From: Capra hircus
Taxonomy: Eukaryota; Chordata; Mammalia; Artiodactyla; Bovidae
Assembly: GCF_001704415.2 (NCBI RefSeq)
Contig: NC_030836.1
Location: 25,766,001-25,830,000 of the forward strand
Length of the DNA stretch: 64,000 nucleotides
Direction of reading: 5' to 3'
Position numbers and translations under genes: made by a program. Each line of letters begins with the position of its first letter. Within the stretch, counting starts at the first letter, position 1. This document shows positions 33,478-43,022 of the stretch, piece after piece. The notes below the pieces were generated by a model. It saw only the letters and a program-made list of their open reading frames with translations. It was not told the DNA's origin and ran no database searches.

Positions 33478-33588
33478 GTTTTTTTGACTGCAAGACATGT
33501 GGAATCTTAGCTCCCTGACCAGGGATTGAACCCATATTCCTGCATTAGAAGGTGAAGTCTTAACCACTCGTCCACCAGGGGAGTCCCC
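33478..33588 (-). repeat. CHR-2-type SINE
   Basis: GACATGTGGAATCTTAGCTC through CGTCCACCAGGGGAGTCCCC, followed by a short (CT)n run. Confidence 0.8.
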
Positions 33589-34789
33589 CTCTCTCTCTCT
33601 TAGATTGAGTATTGATTAAAAGTTGTTGACCAGGCCCTCGATGACTTGTTCCCAGATTCTTGTTCTTTGTTTCAGAGCCCAAGTTTGTCTCTCATCCTGG
33701 GCGCTGTTCACGGACACACTCTGTACTTGCCCTCTGGTCGTGCCCCTGCTCATCCCTGACCTGCCCTTTGCCCCAGGGCCCATCTGCTGAAATTCCACCA
33801 GGGTTCTGTCCCTTCTGGTTCCACATGGCAAGTGTTTTTTTTTTTTTTTTAATTGTAAAATGCAGATAATATAAAATTTATCATCTTAACTGTTTTGTGG
33901 CTCACCAAGGGACTGAAATTGCCCCTTTTGTCGGGAACAGTAACTTTAGGGCAAAATTTAGAGCAAACCTCAGTTTTTCTCACCCTTTCATTTAAAATAA
34001 ATCTGGGTACCATGAAACTTCCTGAGGAACAGTACAGAATTACAACACAACGCTGCTGTGCAGAGATGACTAGCCTGGTGTTTCCAGTCAACCTTGGTCT
34101 AGTGGATCAAACACAAACCGCAGGAGAGGCTGGAAAATTCCTGCTTGGTATTTCTTCCCTGAGGACTCAGAAAATACTGCCACTGCTGTGTCCTAAATAC
34201 AGAGAATGTTTTCTTGGACTGGGGTTTTCCCAGCATGCCCAGGTAATAATACACTATTCCAGATGGACTTCTCTGAATCCGTCTGAATATTCAAGATGAC
34301 ATATACTAGTGATTTAGGCATGATTTTAACTGATACTAATAGGCAAAGCCTGGGTTTCATGGCTTTATATCAGTGTTTTGAATTCCTCAGCTTTTCCTAG
34401 TTAAACCGCCTGTCTTCGTGGCATGAGGCTGTGCACCCATGCAGAGCCCCATGCCTAGCACAGCCCTGTGCCTGGTTTAATGCCCCGCTTTCATCATCTT
34501 GGAATTTTTAAGAATTTCTGAACATGTTTATTTGGGACTGGTACCACACATTATGTAACTGGTCCTGCCTGCTGTGGTAGATCTGAGGTACAGCTTGAGA
34601 TTTTGCATTTCTGGCTGAATCCCAGGTGATGACCGTTTTACAGCTTGTTCTGTTCTCAGTTTATTTAGGCTTAAATTAACTTTCTCTGGAGAAAGAACTT
34701 TCTGTGAGGGGTGCCTAGGGACTTGACTCCAAATGGATCAAACACAAGCTCAGGCTCTCTGGTTCCTCTCTTCCAGGGATACCGGGTGA

Positions 34790-35290
34790 TGATTGGAATA
34801 GCTTTTATTATTGTTTTAGTTGAGATATCATTAGCATATAGCATGACATTAGTTTCAGGTGTACAGTGCAATGATTTGATATTTGTATATATTGTGCAAT
34901 GATCATCAAGATAAGTCTAGTTACCACCCATCACCATACACAATGACAATTTTTTTGTGTGTGATGACAACTTTGACATACTTACATGTGGAATCTAAAA
35001 AATAAAATAAACCTGAGTATAACAAAAAAGACTCACAGTTAAAGAGAACAAATTAGTGATTACCAGTAGGGAGAGAGAAGGGAGGAAAGGGCATGATAGC
35101 AGTAGAGGATTGAGAGGTACAAACTACTCTGTAGGAAATAAGCTATAAGGATGCACAGGAAATAGAGCCAGTATTTTATAATGACTATAAATGGCATATA
35201 CTTTTTAAAAATTGTGAATCTCTGTGTTGGACATCTGAAACTTATGAAATATTATACATCAATTATACCTCAATTTAAAAATATAAAAAT
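34790..35290. mobile_element. Two LINE-1 3' fragments in opposite orientation
   Basis: About 34790-34975 reads as a reversed L1 3' region (TTGATATTTGTATATATTGT). From about 34985 a sense L1 3' end begins (GTGGAATCTAAAAAATAAAA) and ends TTATACCTCAATTTAAAAAT. Confidence 0.65.
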
Positions 35291-35457
35291 AAAATATCCA
35301 TTCACCCCTGTGTTAACCGTAGCATATTTGCAACAGCCAAGATATGGACAGCATCTAAAGCACCTTAAAGTCCATCAGTGAGTGAATGGATAAAGATGAT
35401 GTGGAATAATGGAAATACATTTTGTAATGTATTACCCTAAAAAAATTACCTTTTTAC

Positions 35458-36720
35458 TAGTTAGTTAAAAAAATTAATTATTTCATTCATTCACTTTTTC
35501 AATAAGCACTGAAGTCCTATTACATGCCAGATACCTTGCTTAGTGCTAGATGTTTAAAGTCAAATGAGACAGAAATTGTTACAATCTAGGGTTGAAGACA
35601 GACCAAGAAAACCATCAAAACACCCCCCCCCCAAAACCAAATAACAGAAAAAGTAAACCGATAAACGAATTAAATCATCTCATATATTGATGTAAATGTG
35701 AAAGTGAAGTTGCTCAGTCATGTCCTACTCTTTGCGACCCCATGAACTGTAGCCCACCAGGCTCCTCCATCCGTGGAATTTTCTAGGCAAGAGTACTGGA
35801 GTGGGGTGCCATTTAGGAAAGAAGTAGTAGCCATGGTAGGCCACCCAGAGTAGTCAGAGAAGGCCATCCTGAAGAGGAATTTCAAGTGAGAGGCGCAGGA
35901 AAGACGGAAGCAGCATGGGTGGGAAGCATGTTCTGGGCAAAGGCAATACCACATACCTAAAGACTAGAGTTTGACTCATTGGTGGGACTGAGGGAAGACC
36001 AATGTGGCTAGAGAGCAGAGAGCTGGGAGGGTGTGGCATGAGATGAGACCAGAACATGACCAGGGACCAGGTCTGCTGAAGAGTTTTAAGTAGAAGGGAC
36101 ACATGATCGGATTATGGTTTGCGACCATCAGTCTGTGTGCTAGAGAAACAGGCTTCTTTTGCCTGTGACAGTCCTAGTTGATTCCTGTCATCCTGGCATA
36201 ATTATTACTAATGCCCCTTTTCCTTCTGGAAAGTGACTTGGATTAGATGATAAGTTATTCAGCCAACTTAAGCAGAAGGGGAAACCATGAAGATGGCGAG
36301 ACTAGTCAGGCAGTGGCTGCAGGAACCCAGGTGAGAAATGGTGCTGGAGGTGCACATGAGAGCAGACTGATGGATTACAGAGGAAATCTGGAAATAGAAT
36401 CGCAGGACTTGCTAGTGGATCAGATGTGGGGTAAAGGGAAGGGACGCATCAAGCATATATCTCAATTTCTGGGCTGAGTAACAGAGGGAACAGTGATGTC
36501 ATCTGCTGAAATGGAGGTGAAAAGTTCTGGAGGCAGATGAGAGTTCCCTTTGGGACATGCTGAGTGTGAGATCTCTGGAAGCCATCCAAGCAGAGGTGTC
36601 TAGAGGTCAGTCGGATATTCAAGCACAGAGCTGGGAAACCAGGTTTCTGAGTGGGGGAGGTGTAATTTTCAGAACCATCAGTGTATAGGTGCTATTTCCT
36701 GCACTTGGAGAAAATTTAGA
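35458..36720. repeat. Paralogous block A1 (ancient LINE-2-like content)
   Basis: This diverged block aligns with 52335-53490: both have AATAAGCACT near the start, GGAAAGTGACTTGG, AACCCAGGTGAGAAATGGTG and GGGACATGCTGAGTGTGAGA or its variant. The content resembles LINE-2. A BovA2 piece at 35698-35815 interrupts copy A only. Confidence 0.7.
35698..35815 (-). repeat. Truncated BovA2 SINE
   Basis: GAAGTTGCTCAGTCATGTCC to GGAGTGGGGTGCCATTT, with the rest of the element missing. Confidence 0.82.
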
Positions 36721-36739
36721 GACATAAACGGTGAGAGTC

Positions 36740-36915
36740 CTGGGGTGGGAAGGGGTAGGAGGTGGGAGGGAGGTTAAAGAGGGAGGGGACACATGTATAC
36801 CTGTGGCTGACTCATGTTGATGAATTGTGGAGGCCAACACAATATTGTGGAGCAATTTTCCTTCAATTAAATAAGTTTGGGGGAAAAAAAGAGAGAGAAA
36901 AAAAAAAACCCTTAA
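36740..36915 (+). mobile_element. Ruminant L1 3' end, sense
   Basis: GGTGGGAGGGAGGTTAAAGA, CATGTATACCTGTGGCTGAC and CCAACACAATATTGTGGAGC with an A-rich tail match the bovine L1 3' UTR. It is absent from the paralogous copy near 53490. Confidence 0.75.
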
Positions 36916-37054
36916 AAAAAATGAGAACCCAGAACCAAGTCTGAGGGACCCTTAGAGTTTAGGGAGATGAAAAGACCCAGCTAAGGGGATAAAGGAAAAT
37001 TAAAGGGAAAACAAAAGAAGGGTATGGTATTATGAAGCCAAGAGAGAACCTTCC

Positions 37055-37365
37055 AGAAAGGAGGAAGAGGACAACTGTGCTGAGTGTGGCTCAGAGCCTT
37101 CCTGATATGAGACAGGAACTTGTCAACTGTCTTGGCACCACGGAGGTCAGCGGTGACCAGAGCTGTTTTGCTGAGTGGTGGGGACAGAGATCAGGCTGGT
37201 GTGGGTTCTAGTGTGAGTCAGAAGAGAGGAAGCAGGAAGTGCAGATGGGCAGACTCTCAAGTTTGACGATAAAGAGGAAGAGGAAAAGGTGCCAGAGTGA
37301 AGAGTGACATGGACTGAAGTCTGGGTTTTCAATGTGGGAATTTATTAAGGAAGCAGATAGAGAGG
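37055..37365. repeat. Paralogous block A2
   Basis: It aligns well with about 53500-53800. Both contain GACAACTGTGCTGAGTGTGG and GAGTGACATGGACTGAAGTC. Reading frames within it are not conserved as protein. Confidence 0.8.
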
Positions 37366-38903
37366 GTCTGGACTCTGAGGTGTGGCATGTATCATGAGGA
37401 GCAAGCACGTTTTCCTCACTGAGCTGAATGTCCCCAGGTGTCCTGTGCAGGACAAGAGCGCCCAGGAGCTGGGTGGAAGGGAAGCACTAACCAGGAAATG
37501 CTTTCTCCGGCAACGTCCCTCCAGCACCCCAAACTGCAGAGATTAGCACCATGGCCAGCTAGCACCGGGGGTGTGTTCACAGGGTCCAGCTCCAGAATGA
37601 CAAGCCAGGCAAAGAAGGGTAGGTGTGGAGCTCAGAGTAAATGAACACACACTTCTACTCTGAACGTGGGACTGAGGAGCTCTCCCGAGGGGAGAAGATT
37701 AATGAGAAAATGATCTCTAGAGAGGAAAGACATGTTGAATTTCCCTGTCAAGGAGGAAGAAAAAGTGTGGATATAAGGTAGTCACAAGAGCGCTTTCTCA
37801 TACAGGTCCCATCAGAAGGCCTTGTCAGAGATGTAGGTAGATGAAGTTTAAGGAGGATTATGGCTGTATCTCAGAAAAGTGAGTCTCTGACTAGACAAAG
37901 CAGGCGAAAGTTAACTGGGATTAAGGAGAATGTGGCTGCCCATCAGCTGCTGAGAACAGGCTCAAAGCTCTGCTGAGTTTAGGGTTTCAATGGTAGAGTC
38001 TGAATGGACCCCAGGTTGTAAGCAGCCTTTTATGAGATTGTTCACTGTTAGATTTCTATCCCAGGTGCTGAAGGTCTAAAATTTTCAAAATGAGGGGAAA
38101 GAAAGGAAACATTAGAGAAAGGATGATTGGCAAGTTTGGATTAACAAGCTTTCCAAATTTTTGTAAAAGGGAAAAATACGTGTATTATTACTTGAGATGA
38201 AAGTTGGATGCAGAAGTCTATTCACCATTCTTTAAGATTTTAGATCATTTTACTTCTTGGAATCTGAAAAATTCCTAAACATCAAATCTGAAAACAAAAC
38301 GAACTGAACACCGAAACCAACGTTTTTATCTGAGAAAGAAGTTTCTTGGTTTTGTAGGAATATATGATTTACAGAATCACTCATAATTCCTGTGCTCTAA
38401 CAGACCCATGCAACCCACTCCAGGATTCTTGCCTAGAGAATCCCATGGACAGAGGAGCCTGGAGGGCTACAGTCCACGGGGTCACAAAGAGTCAGACGTG
38501 ACTTAGCGACGAAACAACAACCACAGACCCAACTCCCTTCCATTAGAGACAATGTTTTCCTCAGTAAGAGGTAACTGCTGCTGGCTTCCCTGGGTTGAGA
38601 AAGGACCAGGAGGGGAAAATGACTTCCTCTCAAGGACATGAATCATATCCAACACAAAAGCCGCCTGGCTCTGAATTTTGATGTTGTCACTATTCCTCCA
38701 CTTCTTGACACGTTTGTTGCTGGGAACGTGTAGAAGGCAAGGAAACAGAGGGAAGGGAGCAGCACTGGAGGCGGTTCCGGAGGCACAGACAGAGAGTGGC
38801 TCGTGGCTGGACTTGTAGGTGCTGCTGAGAAATGAACAGGGATCAAGGTGGCAGTCTCTGGAGCAGGATTCCACCCGTCCAGTCCTCCTGGGCCGTGTCC
38901 ACG
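37366..38903. other. Intergenic between paralogous blocks, copy A
   Basis: No gene was seen. It is specific to copy A, since the equivalent interval of copy B (53801-55078) does not align by eye. A partial Bov-tA lies at 38406-38517. Confidence 0.5.
38406..38517 (+). repeat. Bov-tA SINE, 3' half
   Basis: GCAACCCACTCCAGGATTCT to AAGAGTCAGACGTGACTTAG. The tRNA-derived head is missing. Confidence 0.82.
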
Positions 38904-39225
38904 CCCCACACAGAGAGCTCCGAGGACAGGCTAGGGGACTAGACCCCCCGACAGCGAGGGGACAGGACACGACTGCAGGGAGTGAGAAGGCCTGACAGCG
39001 AAGGGCCTGGAAAGGGCCCCAGGGTCCCCAGAGGGGCCTGGAGAGGGAGCGGGTCTGATCAGGGGAGGCTGGAGAGGGGTCTGTCCTGAATGATGCTGAG
39101 ATTGTGTCCAGAACCAAACACAGAGGCACAGGCTCAGCCTTCACTCCGGGGTCCTGCCATCAGTCCTGGAACTAACAGGCTGTCCTTATACCAAGAATGA
39201 CACACAGTCTCAGGATTGCATCTCG

Positions 39226-41190
39226 TAAGCATTTATTAGATCTGCTGCCTTCTGAGGACAGAGAACTCTCTAGGTCAGTGTCCCTGCCCCTGGAGACTCG
39301 CAGCCCCATCTCCTGAGCAGAGAGAGAGGCAGCTCAGTACTTGTCAGGCAGGCCAGCAGGTCTGAAGTGGTTGGGGTCTTTGCCGCTCCGGCCCCATTCG
39401 TTGGCAAACTGGTCGGCCTTCGAATCCTTCCGTACCTCGTCCCTGGTCATACCCTTGAGCAGAGGGTCTGTGATTCCCTGAATAGTCTCTCTGGCGTTAC
39501 TGGAAAGGAAGGCAGGGAGGGGATTAATCCAGGACTCTCAGCCACAGCCCCATCCTCCCCAACTTCCCTCTTTCCAAGGGATCAATGACTCTGAGAGGAG
39601 CCAAGGAAAGAGGGGCTACAACCCTGAGGCTCCCTGGGCTCTGCCCACCTCATCCCTGTGCTGGGTGAACAGCACCCATAGGGGCAGGGTGGAGAGTCAC
39701 CTGTCCCACCAAGTTGCTCTGCTCTTCAGCCACTCAGACCTCACACTGGGCATAGAGCAGGAGGGTGCTTAATAGTAGGAGGGCCCACAGCCCTACTGGA
39801 AAGTCCTTCAGGGCTTGGCCCCTCCAGGTTGTCCTAGGCAGCCAAGCTCTGCTCACCCATCCCTCCATCCCCAGGGGCCCTGGTACCTGATCACTTTAGC
39901 AGCCCAGGCGCCCCCCGGTCCCCTCTGGGCAGCATCATAGTTTCCGCGGGCGTGGAAGTATTTGTCTGCACCCTTGTAGTTGGCTTCTTTCATGTCTCTG
40001 TAGGCTCTCCACATGTCTTTAGCCCCTGGGAGGAAAAGAAAATGATGAGATGAATGTGATCATGTTTTGGTGAAAGAGAGAAATAAATCATTTCCTCCCA
40101 CTGATTCCAGGTTTCAGCCTTCGACTAAGCCCTTGGAGATTATTATATTGGCTTGAAATGAATACTTCTTTACTTCTCACTTACTTCCCTGATCTGAAGT
40201 TGTGACTATCACACTTGGTGCAAGGTTTATTCTGTTTGATTTCATTCTAAGTCTGTTGGAACTTTGTTTCTGGAGGTGTGTGATGTGTGTGAAGAAGAGG
40301 TCATTGCTCTTTATTTAAAGGATGTTTGCTTATACAATGAACCTCCACCTGGAAAGAAACAGGAAAGGCTCAGACCAGAGCTTGAGAAGAAGGTCAATAC
40401 TGAGAAAGCCTGTGGATATAGAATACTCCCAGCCTGGAAGCAGACACAGCCTCCCCTGGCCCATCCTTTGGTCCTTACCTTGACCAGCTTCCCTGAGGAA
40501 TGTCCCCCATCCCTGGCTGCTGACACCCAGGATCAGGAAGCAGAAAATGATGCCCGTGGAAAGGTTCATCCTGCAACAGAGAGATGAGTGGACTCAACCA
40601 AGAATGACAGAGCTTGGGGCTGAGTTGTAATGTGGATACACTCTTACATTCCAAACATAAACCCCTCTGAATTTTATCTCGATAGATAGATAGAGGATAG
40701 GTTGTAACACAGAGGATCCAGCTCTCATTTCCACTGAATCCTGGGAATCCTAGTTATTTCTTGCATGAAGGATTGCAACGTGATTTTAGCATAAACCACT
40801 TTCCAGTCCAGTCATCCTCTATCAGCCAGAAACCCAGCTGCACTGCTGCAAGTTTCCCAAAGGCAAGAGGAGTCTGTTTGTGCCGCCTCTCTGTGATACG
40901 AGACGAGGAGAACGAGGCACAGGTGTCTGTGGCCCACGTGCTCACCCCATCACTGCGTGCGCAGGAGATGCAGACAAGGAGAGCCCTACTCCCTGAAGTG
41001 CTCACATCTGGTGGATTCTAATGGTCAGAACAGTAGATTCAGGAAGGAAGCAGAGAGCTGGGCTGCAGCACAAGAATGCTGCTGAAGAGAAAGTCTCCAA
41101 AGAGGAAAAGTGTTGGAGAGTTCTAGCTCCTCACCTTTGGCTGTGACCTGCTGCTGAGGCTCCTGGTGAAGCTGAGCTGCCTGTGCTGCC
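39226..41190 (-). CDS. SAA3: Serum amyloid A, SAA3 type (M-SAA3-like), complete four-exon gene
   Basis: Coding exons on the minus strand are 40569-40479, 40025-39887 and 39499-39334, with a non-coding first exon at about 41187-41135. They give 131 residues plus a TGA stop. Serum amyloid A is a secreted HDL-associated apolipoprotein of the acute-phase and mucosal response. The hydrophobic residues 1-18 starting MNLSTGIIFCFLI form a signal peptide, with mature QGWGTFLREAG next. The family hallmark YFHARGNYDAAQRGPGG lies in the middle and GRSGKDPNHFRPAGLPDKY ends the protein. All introns are GT-AG. The signal peptide and WGTFL motif match SAA3, the type made outside the liver and in mammary tissue. 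Cattle have more than one SAA3-like gene, so this may be the copy called M-SAA3.2. It lies downstream of HPS5 and transcribes towards it, as SAA genes do in human. Confidence 0.93.
39232..39237 (-). promoter_or_regulatory. SAA3: SAA3-type poly(A) signal
   Basis: AATAAA is present on the minus strand (TTTATT on plus), 97 bp past the stop codon. It sits at the equivalent place to the signal of the second SAA gene. Confidence 0.85.
39334..39499 (-). CDS. SAA3: SAA3-type exon 4 (coding part)
   Basis: Read on the minus strand, the acceptor is TTTCCAG and the exon encodes NARETIQGITDPLLKGMTRD through the C-terminal GLPDKY. TGA is at 39336-39334. The 3' UTR continues to the AATAAA at 39237-39232. 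Confidence 0.95.
39887..40025 (-). CDS. SAA3: SAA3-type exon 3
   Basis: On the minus strand the acceptor is CTCCCAG and the donor GTACCA. It encodes AKDMWRAYRDMKEANYKGAD, YFHARGNYDAAQRGPGG and AWAAKVI. At 139 bp it has the same length as exon 3 of the second SAA gene. Confidence 0.95.
40479..40570 (-). CDS. SAA3: SAA3-type exon 2 (start codon, signal peptide)
   Basis: On the minus strand the acceptor is GTTGCAG, followed by one UTR base and then ATG at 40569-40567. The donor is GTAAGG. It encodes the signal peptide and the mature N terminus QGWGTFLREAGQ. Confidence 0.94.
41135..41187 (-). other. SAA3: SAA3-type non-coding exon 1 (5' end approximate)
   Basis: On the minus strand the exon ends in CCAAAG before the donor GTGAGG. 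The 5' end is placed about 27 bp past the TATA box. SAA genes usually have a short untranslated first exon, as seen here. Confidence 0.7.
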
Positions 41191-41213
41191 TGCCTGGGAG
41201 ATGGGGCTGGTGC

Positions 41214-41221
41214 TTTATATA
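41214..41221 (-). promoter_or_regulatory. SAA3: TATA box of SAA3-type gene
   Basis: TATATAAA on the minus strand lies about 80 bp from the exon 1 donor, at the right distance for a short non-coding first exon. Confidence 0.8.
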
Positions 41222-41291
41222 CTGACACTTGGCCAGTGGAGCAAATGAGAAATGGGGTGGAAGCAAAAAAAGAAAGAAGGAAAGAAAATTT

Positions 41292-41301
41292 GGGAAATCC
41301 C
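41292..41301 (-). promoter_or_regulatory. SAA3: Candidate NF-kappaB site, SAA3-type promoter
   Basis: GGGAAATCCC on the plus strand (GGGATTTCCC on minus) matches GGGRNWYYCC on both strands. It lies about 70 bp upstream of the TATA box, near -105. SAA promoters are known to use proximal kappaB sites for IL-1 and TNF induction. Function here is inferred. Confidence 0.7.
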
Positions 41302-41365
41302 TCCTGACCAGAACCCAGCATTCAAAACAGCAGTGTTATTCTTCACTCACGTCTAATTTTCCTAG

Positions 41366-41375
41366 ATTGTGCAAT
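41366..41375 (-). promoter_or_regulatory. SAA3: Candidate C/EBP site, SAA3-type promoter
   Basis: ATTGTGCAAT, near-palindromic and close to the C/EBP consensus RTTGCGYAAY, lies near -180. This is the usual position for C/EBP sites in acute-phase SAA promoters. Confidence 0.6.
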
Positions 41376-41499
41376 CTGGCAACTTTCAGAATGTAGCATG
41401 TTGGGCTTTTTCCTGCCTGTTTCTAGTCTCACTTCAGGAGACAAATGTGTTTTTCATCCCCCACTGTAATCTACTGACTTTTGCTGTGAAGTGTGTGTG

Positions 41500-41715
41500 G
41501 GCTTAGTTGCTCAGTTTTGTCCAACTCTTTGGGACCCCATGGACTGTAACCCACGAGGCTCCTCTCTCCGTGGAATTCTCCAGGCAAGAATACTGGAGTG
41601 GCAGGCAAGAATACCCCGTTGCCTTCTCCAGCGGAGCCTCCTGACCCAGGGGTTGAATCTGGGTCTCTTGCATGGCAAGTGGATTCTTTACCACCTGAGC
41701 CACCTGGGAATTCCA
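41500..41715 (-). repeat. BovA2 SINE, antisense
   Basis: TTAGTTGCTCAGTTTTGTCC to GAGCCACCTGGGAATTCC. It lies about 200 bp upstream of the SAA3-type kappaB site. Confidence 0.87.
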
Positions 41716-42812
41716 AAGACTAACATCAGAAAAAGAGAGTTGAATAAAGAATGTGAGCAACAGGGCAAATGAAACAGCACAACGGGTCCCTTATAAGGGA
41801 CAGCTCAGGATGAAGCTGGGACCTCAGGCTACAGCAGGAGGAAAGGAAGGAGATAAAACTCAGGAAAATCAAACTTCCAGTACACACACGGGGTGGATTC
41901 AGCCCTGGAAAAGGGAGTCTTCCAGCTTCAAGTGTATTCATGGTCAGATGCTGTTGATGGTCATAACAGTAGGTCATATTGAGAGGTCATTGCAATCCCA
42001 GGAAGGTTGAACTACAGTGAGCAAATTTGCTATGATATCGTGTAGAAATGACACCATGAAAATGAACAGGAAAAGTCCATATGTCTGTTAAATTATCAGG
42101 ATAACAGGTTCAGGAAGGATACAGAGAAAGCTGATGTATCACAAGAATGCTGGCGTGTACGATGTCAAAGAAAAGGTGTATCAATCAGAAAAGCAGGACT
42201 GGGCTTTATTCTGTGAGTTCAGGAAGATAATCTTGGGAGGAAATTTCATGCAGGTGCTCTCTCGGGGATGGCGTCTCTGATGAACTCCGTGCCCCATCTC
42301 TGCCTCTTCATCCTAAAGGGAAATTTCAAAGGTCACTGGATTTCCCAGAGGAGGAGGGAAGATGCATGTGTAATATGTCAGAGATGGTGGGGACCCAGAG
42401 GACATGGAACTGCTCTTCCTGACAGTGGGTCCCTGGGCTGGAAGCCTGAGGACGGCAGGAGGGCAAGTAAGGCCCAGCCCAGGAGCACCACCTCAGGATT
42501 CTTGCCTGGAGTGTTCACAGGAGAGAAGGAACGTGAGCCGTGCATTGGAGACACAGGGACTCCATCTCCAAGACAGATGCAAGCAAATCATGGAGACTTG
42601 TGAACTGAGACAAGGGGAGATGGCAAATTAGAGTCTGGAAGGATGTGGGACTTGTGCTCAAGTAGTAATCCCGAGAAGAAGGAGGGCGAAGCATTTCCAA
42701 TTTGTTACAAGACTCGGGGAAATGTGAGCAGGACGTTAGAAAGAAGAGCACTGTCCCGGGAGGAAGCACGCCGGCTGAGGATGACGCTGTGGTCTGGGAA
42801 CCGCGGTCTTGG
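41716..42812. other. Intergenic upstream of the SAA3-type gene
   Basis: No gene or clear repeat was seen. The plus-strand open frames here are short, have no splice context and show no recognisable domain. Confidence 0.5.
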
Positions 42813-43022
42813 ATTTGTTGTTGTTTAGTCACCAAGTTCGTGTCCGACTCTTCAGTGACTCCATGGGCTGTAGCCCCTCAGGCTCCTCTGTGGGACTCTC
42901 CAGGGAACAGTACTGGAGTGTGTGGACATTTCCTTCTCCAGGGGATCTTCCTGACCCAGGGATAGAACCCACGCCTCCTGCACTGCAGGCAGATTCTTTA
43001 CCACGGAGCCGCCTGAGAAGCC
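42813..43022 (-). repeat. BovA2 SINE, antisense
   Basis: TTGTTGTTTAGTCACCAAGT to GAGCCGCCTGAGAAGCCC. Confidence 0.86.

Larger units (their letters stand above)
38904..40027. repeat. Paralogous block A3: 3' half of SAA3-type gene
   Basis: It aligns without large gaps with 55079-56200, covering about 320 bp of 3' flank, exon 4, intron 3 and exon 3. Similarity stops at the exon 3 acceptor. Intron 2 and exon 2 do not align. Confidence 0.88.

Noticed and set aside
38503..39144. A 213-codon minus-strand open frame ending near the SAA3-type gene
   Set aside because: It crosses a SINE and the 3' flank of the SAA gene. The paralogous copy near 55053-55313 keeps only part of it, and no known domain was seen. 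It is most likely chance in GC-rich DNA.
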